NCBI RefSeq assembly: GCF_963678635.1
Contig: NC_087070.1
Span: forward strand, 51,814,514 to 51,878,513
DNA: 64,000 bases
Origin: Symsagittifera roscoffensis
Taxonomy: Eukaryota > Xenacoelomorpha > Acoela > Convolutidae
Direction of reading: 5' to 3'
Below, piece after piece: positions 43,485 through 54,849 of this stretch (positions are counted from its first letter, which is position 1; each line of letters opens with the position of its first letter). The notes beneath the pieces are model-generated. The model made no database searches and was not told where the DNA came from. It saw only the letters and a list, made by a program, of their open reading frames with translations. A program made the translations under genes and the position numbers.

Positions 43485-44837
43485 ATGGATGACGATCCTT
43501 GCAATGAGCGTAAAATCCTATGTTTAGTCGAGAAGTTTTATTCATCCGCGTTTAAATCTGAAGATTTTTTTGAATCTCCTCAAATGGACTATTTGCCCTT
43601 GGTTCAAAAACTGTTAGAGTTTGAAGATTTTGACGGCCATTGTTTCGCTTCCAATATTGATTCGTTGCTGTTAAATTCACCCGAATCGTTCAAACATGAG
43701 TTTCTGACTAATTTTCCAGTGTATGCTGAATCACTTCAAATGAATACTCATCAATGGTTTTTGACCTTGAAGGCTGTATCTAAGTTAAAATTTACAGATT
43801 TAGAGCATTTCTGTGTGATAGCTAGAGTTGTTGATCTTTATCCTGTCAAGCTATACGAAGCGCTTAGAGAAGATGCGTTTATTTTTAAAAACCTTTATCT
43901 TAGCCCAAGCTTCAACGTCGTTGAGCTGTTGTCTTTTAAACAAAAGAAAATGCCTTTGTTCTTCAACAAAAAGTACAGGTTTTTTGTCTTGGCGTTTCTA
44001 GAGTACTTGATATCCGAACAGAAACTGCCTTTCGTTTTTGATAGTACTTATTTGCTAATCCACATTGCCCGCTTATTTTCTTCAAGCATTGATATTTGCA
44101 ACGACGAACTTCTAAAAAACTTTGCTGGTTGCATTGAAGATTTACCGAAAGTTCCTGTTTGTGCATACGATTACTATGATTTAGAGATACCAAATTTGAC
44201 AGTCATGATTACCAACCTGATAAAATGTGCCAGAAAGTTAAAAAGCGAAGAGGCACCAAAGCGCTTCGTTAAACAAATTCAATCTATAGTCACTCTCTTC
44301 AAACCTCAACCTCGCATTTGGTTAATTTACAAACTGAGTGAAGGATTTCAAGACGACGATCATGTACTAGGCGTTTTTGTTGGGGTAATAAAAGAAGCAG
44401 CGCAGTCAGCTAAAGTCGCTGGTGAAAATTTTAGGCTGCCAAAAGCTTTATTGATGAGTTTTTCATTCGCGAAAGAAAGCAACATTCTTGAGCAATTTGA
44501 TAGACATAGCTGCCTAGTGAACTTTCTAATATACCTAAAGATTACGAATCAGTTTTTGCGTTTCAATTGGACAAACAAAGACACGCGAAGTTATATTGAA
44601 AGTATGGAAAAATTGATCGCTGAAACTCGTAAAATGATAGTTGAACTGTCCAAATCTTCTGAGTTTAATGAAATGAGCTTGACAGTCCAATCAGAAGAAA
44701 TGAATAGCTCGGAGAACCTCAAAAATTCAGAAGAAAGCAGAAAACGTGTTTTGACGAACATCGATATGTTCGAGTTTTCGCTGAACTCACTGAAGCACAG
44801 AACTAAAAAGCTTGACTCAATAAACAAAGATTTATAA
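43485..44837 (+). CDS. Glomulin-like protein, divergent, single coding exon
   Basis: An open frame of 450 codons (MDDDPCNERKILCLVEKFYS ...) without introns. It is all-helical in character, with no membrane span or signal peptide. The C-terminal part has the layout of glomulin: a helix LEQFDRHSCLVNFLIYLKIT where the family has 'DRIMASLNLLRYLV', a following helix ESMEKLIAETRKMIVELSKS, a Ser/Glu-rich spacer, and a last helix pair MFEFSLNSLKHRTKKL at the place of 'ALFTFDLIESVLARVEELIE'. Glomulin binds the Rbx1 RING and restrains cullin ligases. The frame is open back to an ATG at 43368, but those 39 codons overlap the LINE fragment and precede a good splice acceptor, so I start at 43485. The family call is by pattern; a HEAT-like protein is the alternative. 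Confidence 0.55.
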   Translation: MDDDPCNERKILCLVEKFYSSAFKSEDFFESPQMDYLPLVQKLLEFEDFDGHCFASNIDSLLLNSPESFKHEFLTNFPVYAESLQMNTHQWFLTLKAVSKLKFTDLEHFCVIARVVDLYPVKLYEALREDAFIFKNLYLSPSFNVVELLSFKQKKMPLFFNKKYRFFVLAFLEYLISEQKLPFVFDSTYLLIHIARLFSSSIDICNDELLKNFAGCIEDLPKVPVCAYDYYDLEIPNLTVMITNLIKCARKLKSEEAPKRFVKQIQSIVTLFKPQPRIWLIYKLSEGFQDDDHVLGVFVGVIKEAAQSAKVAGENFRLPKALLMSFSFAKESNILEQFDRHSCLVNFLIYLKITNQFLRFNWTNKDTRSYIESMEKLIAETRKMIVELSKSSEFNEMSLTVQSEEMNSSENLKNSEESRKRVLTNIDMFEFSLNSLKHRTKKLDSINKDL

Positions 44838-44944
44838 ATTGCTATATATAAACAAATTTTTAACCTCAGAAAAAAAGTAAAATAACACAAGAGGGATTGG
44901 CCTGCTGGCTGACAATTTTTTAAACATTTTTTTTCAGAGCAGAA
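44838..44944 (+). promoter_or_regulatory. Compact intergenic stretch with splice acceptor before SWIM gene
   Basis: Only about 100 bases separate the glomulin-like stop from the next ATG. They hold 'acatttttttttcag' (AG ending at 44937) followed by AGCAGAA and ATG. No canonical AATAAA is seen, though 'gtaaaataac' near 44876 could serve as a weak one. The layout fits an operon-type junction with trans-splicing, or a 5'UTR intron. Confidence 0.45.
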
Positions 44945-47900
44945 ATGGTTGACAAACCGAACGTCGCCTTCTTAGACGACGGTTACTATGAAGAAATAGT
45001 TGTTGGCGAGGAAATGGTGGGAGAAACAGCGGAAGAAGTCATAACAGACCACTATGTCACAGAAGACGGACATGTGATCTCTTCAGCTCCTGGACAATTA
45101 GACGGGAACCTTTTAACACTCAGTGATGGGCATCATACTATTGTGACTACATCTGCGCCTGGCGTGGAGCATCAGCAGCTGGCGCAACAGGTGTTAGTGC
45201 AACCACACGCCCAGCAGACTCAACAAGTAATCCAACAGCAGATGGAGGAGCAGAACATGGTCGATCAGTTGCCAAGACCGAAGCACGGTAAGAGAGTTGT
45301 TTTTGGATGTTATATTACCTCATAATTTGACATGTTGCGGTTTTTTGGCGAACTGAGTCGGAGAATTAGAAAATGTTTTTTTTTTTCTAAATATACTGAA
45401 AATTGTTGGATGAGCTTCTGATACACAGTTTAGTTTGATTAAGATCGAATGCGAGTTTTCTGATTGCTTTACTTGGCAACACATTATGACTCATAATGTT
45501 TTTTTTAATACTTCAGAACGATGTCGTTGTGAGGCGCGACTGTACGTGCACTACCATTGTGCAATCTGTGCCAAGCCCTTCGCGATGAGTTGCATGTTGA
45601 AGCACTTTCAACATCTACACTATGCTCCTGGTACAGTGAAGACCACTTATGCACACCTCATCGACGAGGACAGAGAACTGTACGGGGTCATCAGCTACTC
45701 CCAACTGACTCCGAATCCAGCTCACGTGATCAAACTGGCAAATGGGTCCAAAAGGTGTTCCAACTCAGTGTGCAAAGCCAAGAGACGAGAGGGTTAGTAT
45801 CTCTGGCGATATTGGTTTTATAGCAAAAAATCTAATAATGCTACTACCACGGCTTAAAATGACGTGCGTAATGAAGAAAATCTGGTTATATATCTTTGAA
45901 TTATTTTTATGCTTTGTCTCAATTGCTTAAGGTTCCATCGAAGAGTGTGAACATTGCGTTGCGGTGGAGGATGGCCCAGCAAGTGCCCCGGAGCCTATCT
46001 TCATCGACCAGCAGATTCTGGACAACTGCCACAAAGACTTTGTGGAGAGCTACAAGCAGTATTGTAACTCAGCAGCCCAGCACGGTGTCCCGGCAGTCTG
46101 TGTTCTGCGAGCGCCTCCTCATGTTACCTCACATATTATCTACTCATGTTTCAATGAGAACAACATCCAAAAGAGGTAGACTAAAAACTATCAATGAACA
46201 AATTCTGGTGAAAGTATTGTGATCTGCGGCGACAAGATGATTACAAGTATAATGAAATAGTGTCTGAGACTAAAATGAATAGAAAAATGTTTGCTCTAAG
46301 TAGCGTTACCGGTTACTTCCGCGATGCTTTAAAAGTGCTCCATTGCCTATCAAGTGACGCTTCAACAAGACTTTATTTTGTTTTGAATGTTTTTTTTCAA
46401 TCAACGATATAATGATTGTGGTGTTTTTTTTTGTGATGTGGCAATTAAGATCTAAATTAATTTAATTGTAAGGCCGCATAGTTTAAGAGCTAATTTGATA
46501 AAATTGGGCGTGTTGAATAATGTGGTAGTCGTTGACAGGTACTTAGTCGTGCAATACGAGCCCACAATCAGTTGCAGTTGTGGCGTGGGGGCGGAGAAGG
46601 CCTGTTGGCATCGGGCCATAGTCTCTCTGTGTTGCCAGGCCCCTGGCCAGTCGGACAATGACTCACTTGATCCTCCCTTCGAGACTCTGTTCTCTGTGCG
46701 AGAGATGCAGAGGTTCATTCAACCTACAGAAGCTACAGTGAGTTAAGCTTCGACTGATTTGTTTATGCTCATTTTGCGTTCCGCTCTTAATGCACATTGC
46801 TTAACTTTGTTTTCTAATTGAGTTTAGTGAAAGTTCAAAAAAATAGTTTTCTAGAAAGCCAAATTTTAAACCTAGATATTTGATAATTCAGTTTCATTTA
46901 TTTGTGCTTTGGGCTCTTTTTCCTTCCCCCACATGCAAATTTTTACAAGTAAAATGATTGTTCACGTTGTCTGATTGTAATCAGAATTGACAAATTAAGC
47001 CATAACAAGTATTGGTGCAACCGAATTTTGAATATTCATTCGCAGAAAAGCTTTCGAAGGCTACCGCGATTATTTTGTCCTTTGTAACCTGCGTGTTATG
47101 GAGTTTTTTAATCGACTTGTCTAGCGAGCGAAAAACAACAAAGCTACTAGCAAATTGAAGCTGCTTTGATCCTCCTGAGCGTGTGTTCAGCACAGCTGGA
47201 AACTTTTCAACCAAGAAAAGAGCAGCAACTACTGGATATCGTGGGAATATCCAAATTTTTTGCATGAAAATTGAAGTATTTTCGCTTAAGTTTTGATCTT
47301 CATTTTTTCTCAAGAGAACAGAAAATCCGAATGAAATAACGAACGTTCTAAACTCGGCTAATGTTCTTATCTTTTTGACTAAAATTCGAAGGCTATGTTC
47401 GAATGTTGCACCACTAATTAACCTCTGCATAATTAACCTTGTACTACTCGTTACACCATAAAGTAATGAGGGGGGCTTTGAAATGGGGCTTGAATCAATT
47501 GCAACTCTGATAAAGATACTGTATTCGTACTAGTGCAAACCGCAGTATGAGTTTTGTACTATTTTGGGGTTTGCTTGCATGTCAATCAATGAAGTCCCAT
47601 ATGACTGTTTTAGCCAAACATTCTAACTGGACGCACCCCGAAGCCAAGTGGAAGCAGACGAAGCAAAGTGGCCAAACTATCATCTGACCACCATCATCAT
47701 CATCACCAGTTTGACCCCCAGGGGATCAACAATAACAGCAGCAACAACCCATCTGGTCTGCTGGGGAGGGATTCTGCCGAGATTGAACACGCTCAGTTGT
47801 TGAGTGAGCTGGGAGGGGGAGGGGCAATGCAACAGACTCATGCTCATTTGGACACCCAGAATGTATTGGTTGGTAAAAAAATCTCTCCTTATTGAAATCC

Positions 47901-50900
47901 AAATTTTATAGGCAGGTTTATATTAAAAACGTAAATTTTTTAGAGTCAATGAACGTAGTTCAGACTCATGTAAATGTCGTTATTATTTTTTTTGGTTTTT
48001 TAGGAAAAATCTTGAAATTTGTTCAGGTTCCAAATTACTTTTCTTAAATTGCTCCATTAACTACAGAAAGGCATTCATACATATAAATGCATTTAGGAAT
48101 GCTTCTTGGCATAAATGCACTATTCGAATTCAATTCAGTTTCAGCTGCTAAAAGTTAGGTAATGTGCGCTCTCCAATTACGTAAAGGTAAAGGTCTTGAA
48201 AAGCATGATCGAGTTCTTTTTTCGAAATTGGTATTTATTTTTCAGATTTCTCAGCGAAGTGAAAAAAAAATTGTGATTGATCCAGTTATCACAAATTGGG
48301 TTAATTTTATCAAAAAAGAGTCAGGCATAAATTGTTCTAGAAATTCAATGAGCTTTAATGCCATCCATTTTTACGGGTCGATAAACGAAGTTCATACTCT
48401 TATATAGGCCGCGATAATTTTTTTTTCAGGAAGTCTTAAAATGCTCTAATAACTACAGAAGTGCATTGATACTTATTAAAGCATTAATGAGTGCTTCTAG
48501 GTATCCATGAGCTTTTTGATTTGCATTCAGTTTCATCTGCTCAAAAGTTAGATATGTGAGCTCTCCAATTATGTAAATGAAAATATGTTGAAAATTATGA
48601 TCCAATTCTAGTTTCGAAAGTGGAAATTAGTTTTCAAGTTTCCTAGCGAAATGAAAAGTTTAGTGATTGATCCAGTTTTCTCAAATTATATTAATTTTTT
48701 GTAAAAATGTCTATCATTAATTGTTCTTGAAATTCAAAGAGTTTTAAGTCTTTACTTTTTACTTTGATTTTCAAAAAGAAGTATATTTTTGTTTCCTTGC
48801 GCTCATAACTCTTTTCTATTTGTCTGTTGGCTGTGTTCTTATAAATATTTGTTTGCGCAAGTAATGATTTATTAACGGGATTACATATTGCAAACTCGAG
48901 GTTTAAAGCATGTTTGATTGCATGCATATTTCTTTTATGGGTTGTACGCGTTAAGTTTTAGTGAATAAGAAGGAATTTTAGGTCATGTTTGTAAGTATTT
49001 ATGAACGCAGTTAAGACACTTATATAGGTCGTGTTGAATTGTGTTGTTTTCAGCAAAATGTTTTGATGTTTGATCATGACACGTTTTTTTGCTGTTTGAC
49101 TTTTGATTCCTTTTTAAGTTCAAATTAATTTTTTAAAGGTAAGATAAATTACGCTATCTGAGTATAAAGTGGAAATGGTGTTAAAAGAAAGAAAACTAAA
49201 TTCTTGGTTATCAATATCAAAACAAAATCCGGTTAAATTGACTCATGACATTTTCAATGAGATTCGGGAGAGGATAGACAAGCATTCAATGTCTCATGGG
49301 AGTTTATCCCAAGCCCAAAACAGGAATCCTTAAATTTAAGCACCGCCAACAACAAATGTGTTTTTTTTGCATACTCGCGAGAGCAAGTGTACTTGTAATT
49401 TGGAACTAGATTTTTTTCCGTAAACGTTTTTGGAAAATTCAAATAAAACTACTTTGTAGTTCAATTTAGGCAGTAATTTTTTCAATCAGATTTTTGTTTT
49501 ATCGTATTTTTTATGTCAGCTCAATTTTCATTTATTTGATCAAATGCAGTTCATTTTGTGGTTCTTTCGAAAGCTTGGGTTTTGATTTGATTTGAAGTTT
49601 TTACTTTAATTGAAAGTTGTTTTTTTTTAAATGAACCAGCTGTGATTTATTATATATTTTGCATGTATCGATTTAACGGTTTTGATATATCTTATATCGG
49701 CTGAACGAAATACCAAAGTTTCTAATTACTTTTGCGTGTTTCGGTAGGGACGAGTCGTAAAAAATTTTTATCATTTAATTTTTTTTGCTACAGATTGTTT
49801 TCGGCTTAACGAGGGTCAACCCAATTTTTGTCGCCTCAGATTGCTGCTGGGTAAATAATTCTCATGCTTTTCAAAACTGTTTTCGCTCATCATCCGAAGC
49901 AAAGGTATAAAAATTTTACAGACATAGTTTTTTACACAAGCAAAACTTGTGTTATAGTATGAACTCTTTTTTTTCCAAGCTAAGTCGCAAATATTGTTGC
50001 GACAAATTGTGTTCATTTTGACCAATAAGCAGCTATTAAGTACAGCCAATACTAAGGGTATTACCACAAACTATTATATTACAAATAACAATTTAGCTTC
50101 AAGGTATCATGGATCTGTAGCGTAGAGGTCGGGAAGGAGAACAGCATCAAAATAAGAGGGTTCGAACCTGGCCAGGGTCGGATGTTTTTATGAACTTTTC
50201 CGTATACTAGCTAAAATTCGTCCGCTCTAAAAATTGAGGCATGTTAGTTGGTATTTTTTTTTCATTTTGACTGGTTTTGCTAATGCGTCATAAATGGCGT
50301 CGTAAATTTTGTAGGCTCAAAGTTTTTCTCATTCAGTTTTTCCTAGGAGCGTTATCGGCCATATTTTTGCTTGTGTATGCGAATTACAACTTCGCTTCTA
50401 TGTTTTACTTTTTCCAAGTATATATTTTTTTTCAAATAATTCAACTTAATTTCTCAAAGAAATTGATTTCCTTCTGTTTTCTATGAACTAGCTTGTAATG
50501 CAACGTTTTTAAATGTGAAAGGACGCAGTGCAGGCACTTACATTGGTGGTGCTGAGTTTTTTTTAATTCTCAGGAAAGAGTCTTAAAATTTGATTACATT
50601 CAAGTTGTGCTATCGGGGCTTGCTTTTGATTTCTTAAGTTCAGTTCTTTTACAAGCCTTAAGATCAGTTCACTTGCCTTTGTTACAACGAAGGCAACTCA
50701 ACTATCAAACAGAAAGTGTAAAAGTCACGAAAAACGTGAAAGATTTGAATTTAAAATTTTTTTCAAAAACAGTAATTTTTTCGAACTGAAAAAGAGATCA
50801 ATAGTTAAACCACGAAAAAGTGAATTGGAGTCTGAAAATATAATACTTTTCTTGAAAAAAAAATCATCACAATCTATATAAGAGTCTGAACTACGTTCAT

Positions 50901-53900
50901 CGACTCTTAAACATAGCCAACAGAGACTTTTTCCAGTTTTCTTGCGTTCTTTGACATTTATCCAACTGTCTGTTGGCTATGTTTAAGATTCGATGAACGT
51001 AAATCAGACTCTTAAATACGTTTTGATTGTTTTTTTTTTCAGGAATAGTCTTATAATTTGTTCAGGCTCAAATTTACATTTTTGCAGTTTAATTATTGAT
51101 TTCTTTTTCAGTTCAGTTCATTCTCTTCGTTAAAAGGAAGGCGAACTGAAATATCGAATAGCAAAAGTCTAAATGTCACGAAAAACGTGATCGACTTCTA
51201 GTTTCGAAAGTAGAATTTAGTTTTCAGGTTTCCGAGTGAAACAAAAATTTTACTTATTGATCCATTTTGCTCAAAATGGGATAATTTTATCGAAAATGTG
51301 CAAATCATAATTTGTTTTGTGTTCAAAGACGATTAGGGCCATATAATTTTTTGTTCGCATTTCGGAAGTTGAAGTTTTTCCAAAAAACAAGCCAATTTTT
51401 TTGTCTTTATTGCCTTTTTTTCCAACTGTCTGTTGGCAATGTTTTAATTTGAGTTTCGGAAGCTTTTTGTTTCCTTGCTTCTCATTGACTCTTTTCTAAC
51501 TGTCTGTTGATTACGTGTTATTTTTTTCCTGTTATTTTTTACTATCTAGTTCTGCAAATTTTTCAAATTAACTGTCTGCTGCTTTTTTGAATGCGTTTCA
51601 ACATCGGTTTATCGTTAGTCATTGTTTGTCTTCTGATGTTTCAGCAATCTATGTCATCGGTGGGAGTGGCAGCTCAACAAGCCCTGATGATTCCCTCGGC
51701 AGTCGAGTCTGGAATCCCCACACACCCCCATTTGGGGGGCACAAGTGGAGCGATGATGGGTCAGGGATCACTCGAGTACATGGCAGCTGCAGGAAGCGGT
51801 GTGAATTTTGCCTCTGCTCCCGAGATGCTGATTGCGATTAATCGTCTCAATGATACAATTGACAGTCTTAGAGCGGAAATTGTCTCTCTCAAGTCACAGG
51901 TTTAAAAACTGTTTCACTCTCCTGGTCTCTTTAGTCTTCTATTTCGATCATCATTTTAACTCACGCGAAAACTGAGTTACTCGTTTTGGGAAACTGGAAG
52001 AGAAAACGCAGCAACTTTTTCCCAAAACGAGTAACTAGTATTGGAATATGTATTTGATTGTCCTGTCAATTTCAAGCCTATAATATTCTAGTGATTTCAA
52101 CAATAGAAGCAGATTTGGTTTTGCGTAGGTCGCGGATTCGAGTAAGTTCGGATCCCGCTATCGCGAGGAAGGCCTCTATACCATCTCTGTGAAAGGACCT
52201 CACACTTCCAAATCAACACTCGAAGACCTCAGCCGCAAACAGGCCAGAGTAGTAGTGCCCTCATTCGACGTCCAGTCCAAAACCGGATCAACCGGAGGGC
52301 CAGGTGCAGCCGGAGGTGTTGCGGGGAATATGTCTGAACAAGGACAGGATTCAAGTGGGGGCTTCACGGTGGGAACGAGCCAACATGATCAGGGAAAGGG
52401 AACACGACAAAATGTCGGGGACGATATTTTTGAGGAGATTTCAGAAGACGAGAATGATCCGAATCGAGCTTTGCCTGGAAACAGAGGAGAAACTGGCAGC
52501 GGTAAGCTGATTTAATTTTTTACGCTTGCAGTTAGCATGCGTAATCAAATGGAATATAGACTTTTGGCTGGTGAACAACTTGTAACAGAATCACTTAGTT
52601 GCTTTATTGCAAGTTTTTCGGCTTTGTTGCCAATCGATAATTGATTTGAAATATTTATTTTACGCTATCGATCTCATTGCTTGACGTGTTTTCATTAAAT
52701 GGAACATCCTTCGAGGCATAATTATGAAATTTTCCTAGCTGTTGGTTTTCAACTTATTGGCTTTCGTTCCATCTTTTGTCTGCTAGCTCTTTACACAAGC
52801 GAAGCGGAGTGTATTATTACGAAGAATTTTTTTTCTAACCTAAGTCGCAAATAAAAGTGCCCATTTGTTATATTTCAATTTAATCATATTAAAACTCATT
52901 TAAGCATAAACAATTTAATGGCATATGTTGCTGCTTTATTTTTCGCTAGTGTTAAGTCATGTTTGAAAAAGACATGTTTTGTAAAAATGTATGGGATTTG
53001 TTGTTTTTCGTTAAATTTTTCAACGCTTTGGAAATGTTTTGCAGAAATTTCATTAATTCTCAAAAACATTTGTAAGGGTTTTCAAAATAATGGTACCAAA
53101 GGAAAAACCGGCTGCTTTTTTTATGTGCCTTCATTTTTTTTGCTTGTGTCGTTTCATTTTATCTCACGTTCTACGACCTTCGAAAATTTCAGTAGGGGGG
53201 TTTTTTGACATATTTGTTTTGAGTTTTTTCATTTTCTCAAATATCAAATGCGAGATCAAGTCTGAGATCACGGTTTTAATCAAAAGAACAAATTATGGAG
53301 ATCTCCCCTTCTCAAAAATTATTCCCTAAATTTGGCAGAAAAAAATAATTGCCTCAAAAAAGCCATTTTTTTTGTCATTTTGATTAATTCTTAACACTTT
53401 TTGGACTTTTCTCAAAAACTACCCTGCCAAATTGGAGATTAAGGATTTCAGCTAAATAAAAAATCAATCGTCTGAATCCTACCTGCGCAAGCGGCTATGC
53501 TATGCTATGCTATGCTTTTGCAAAAAAAAAAATATGGCCTTAAATGTGTCTACAATTTTTGAAATTTTGCCCGTTTTTGGAAAGTTATTTTGTTTTTCCA
53601 AAACTAACCTGCTGGTTCTGAGGTTGATAGTTCATTAAAACCAAAATGGTGCTTAGATTTTCCCTGAGTAATCTGTTTTACCCTGATTTTTGTAGAAAAA
53701 CTGAGGACTTTCGAAAAATTCCTTAAATTTTTACCGTTTTAGAAGTTTTGTCACTAATCTCGAAAACTACCTCCTAAATCTGATTTTAAGGGTTCAATCT
53801 AAAGAATCAAGGTGCGGAAATTTTCAATCTTAAAAAAGGTTGTAGAAAGCAGAGGCTATTCCCATGCTTTAGAGGATAAAAGTTTATGGATTTAGAAAAA

Positions 53901-54766
53901 TCAAACTTTTGATTTTTTAGTCGATTTTTGGAAACTCTCTCACTTCTTTCGAAAACTACCTAGCCAAATCTGAGATTCAGACTTCGAAGAGCTAGCTGTT
54001 TTCTTCTTTAAATACGCGGTTAATCTCCTACTTAGCAGAGAAACACTAGGGTTTAACTTAAAGTCCTTTTTTTGAAAATTAGGCTTTTCCGTATCACTAC
54101 AATTTATGATTATAATTATTATAACAGGTAGATCCATCATTAGCTGGGCCATTAGCTTACGTCCAAGCGACGATGGCGCAAATGCGAGGGCGTCAGACTC
54201 CTACTCACAAAATCGGATCTTCAAATCCGGAACATTTTAATAGTTATTTTTTTGGTCGAATTTTTGCTGCTTAACATTGGCATTTTAATAGAAATTGAAG
54301 CTGCTTTATTGGTGGCTGGTGTTAGTAAAAATACAAGCGGTTGTGGAGCAGATATGAGCACGTGATACTCCTAGTCTCAAAAAAAATATTCAAGGTTTTT
54401 TAATCTTTTCTTTAGTTCACTTTCCGTGTTTGAGCTCTTTTTTGCATTTTCCTTCTTGTCTTTGCGAAGCGCAGCTTCGCCTCAGTGTAATGGTATGTTT
54501 TTGTGGTATTGCAAGTGGTGCAAAGCTCTGCCTCGCTTCTATATTTACTTCAGTATAAAATATGCTTCGATACGAGTTGGCCATTTGTGGACACTTCACC
54601 CGCAAGACAGAATGTTGACTTCAAATCCACATTTTATGTTTCAGGTTCTGATACGAATGGGCGTCCTAGACGACAACTGCAGCCGAACAGACTCTACAAT
54701 GGCAAGGAGTTCTTAACAGACTCCAACAAACCATCCAATGCTCCTTTCAAGCCCAAGTCAAACTAA
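44945..54766 (+). CDS. SWIM zinc-finger protein, eight coding exons
   Basis: Exons 44945-45287, 45517-45792, 45932-46175, 46539-46737, 47614-47868, 51645-51899, 52129-52501 and 54645-54766 join in frame into 688 residues; every intron is GT-AG. Residues 1-114 are acidic then Gln-rich. Residues 117-149 hold a C2H2-like finger (CAICAKPFAMSCMLKH, with Cys129, Cys132, His144, His149) preceded by a C-x-C. Exon 3 has CEHC. Exon 4 has a SWIM finger, SCSCGVGAEKACWHR (C300, C302, C310, H312). Exon 5 has a run of six His. Exon 6 ends in a coiled coil (INRLNDTIDSLRAEIVSLKS). The last two exons are polar. SWIM fingers bind DNA or protein. It is probably nuclear; I do not know its ortholog. The intron 6 donor (CAG/GTTTAA) is weak; read-through there would end the protein at 51905. 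Confidence 0.72.
46738..47613 (+). other. Intron 4 of the SWIM gene
   Basis: Intron of 876 bases. It contains a 149-codon open frame on the minus strand (47430-46981) with YPVVAALFLVEKFPAVLNT. That faintly recalls the C-terminal dimerisation region of hAT transposases, but too weakly to claim. Otherwise nothing is seen. Confidence 0.35.
50105..50190 (+). repeat. tRNA-derived SINE-like head in intron 5
   Basis: 'tgtagcgtagaggtc' (A-box-like) is followed 35 bases later by 'gggttcgaacctgg' (B-box-like), the internal RNA polymerase III promoter of tRNAs and tRNA-derived SINEs. The arms do not fold into a full cloverleaf, so a SINE head or decayed tRNA is more likely than a working tRNA gene. Confidence 0.4.
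50878..51018 (+). repeat. Inverted repeat (hairpin) of about 45-base arms in intron 5
   Basis: 'agagtctgaactacgttcat' (50882-50901), continuing 'cgactcttaaacatagccaacaga', is matched by its reverse complement at about 50966-51013, with a loop of about 40 bases. It could be a miniature inverted-repeat element or a stable intronic RNA hairpin. Single-arm copies occur elsewhere in the intron (near 47945 and 48380). Confidence 0.75.
52502..54644 (+). repeat. Intron 7 of the SWIM gene with degenerate tandem repeat
   Basis: This intron holds four or five diverged units of roughly 150-200 bases between 53290 and 53990. Each contains 'ctc(a/g)aaaactacc', 'caaatctgag' and a trailing 'attt' block. A short (CTATG)n run lies at about 53497-53516. 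Near 54163-54235 lies a tRNA-like segment (separate entry). No coding content. Confidence 0.6.
54163..54236 (+). repeat. tRNA-derived SINE-like head in intron 7
   Basis: 'gatggcgcaaatgcgagg' followed by 'cggatcttcaaatccgg' has the spacing of A and B boxes of a tRNA-type promoter. The B box (GATCTTCAAATCC) is close to the GGTTCAAATCC form. No complete cloverleaf is seen. Confidence 0.35.
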
Positions 54767-54839
54767 TTTAAACCCATGTTTCACCACCCCACCATGACAC
54801 TACACGTAGTTAACTGTTGCAATTTGTGATGTTGGGTCG

Positions 54840-54845
54840 AATAAA
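54840..54845 (+). terminator. Polyadenylation signal AATAAA of the SWIM gene
   Basis: AATAAA lies 74 bases after the stop codon at 54766, a usual distance, and is followed by AT-rich sequence. It supports 54645-54766 as the last coding exon. Confidence 0.7.
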
Positions 54846-54849
54846 AAGT

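Larger units (their letters stand above)
47869..51644 (+). repeat. Intron 5 of the SWIM gene, filled with a repeated unit
   Basis: A 3.8-kb intron. A unit of about 440 bases occurs twice in a row (about 47940-48370 and 48377-48800), with shared blocks such as 'ctctccaattacgtaaa', 'gtgattgatccagtt' and a splice-acceptor-like 'ttttttttcaggaa(a)agtctt'. Partial copies follow near 49005, 50560, 50880-51060 and 51180-51290. The phrases 'aactgtctgttggc' and 'gttcatcgactctta' recur through the intron. No coding content. It is likely a degraded mobile repeat or a local satellite. Confidence 0.7.

Noticed and set aside
46981-47430. 149-codon minus-strand frame in SWIM gene intron 4
   Set aside because: A faint likeness to the hAT dimerisation region only. 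No other transposase block or terminal repeat is nearby.
50105-50190. True tRNA gene
   Set aside because: A and B boxes are present, but the acceptor and T stems do not pair.
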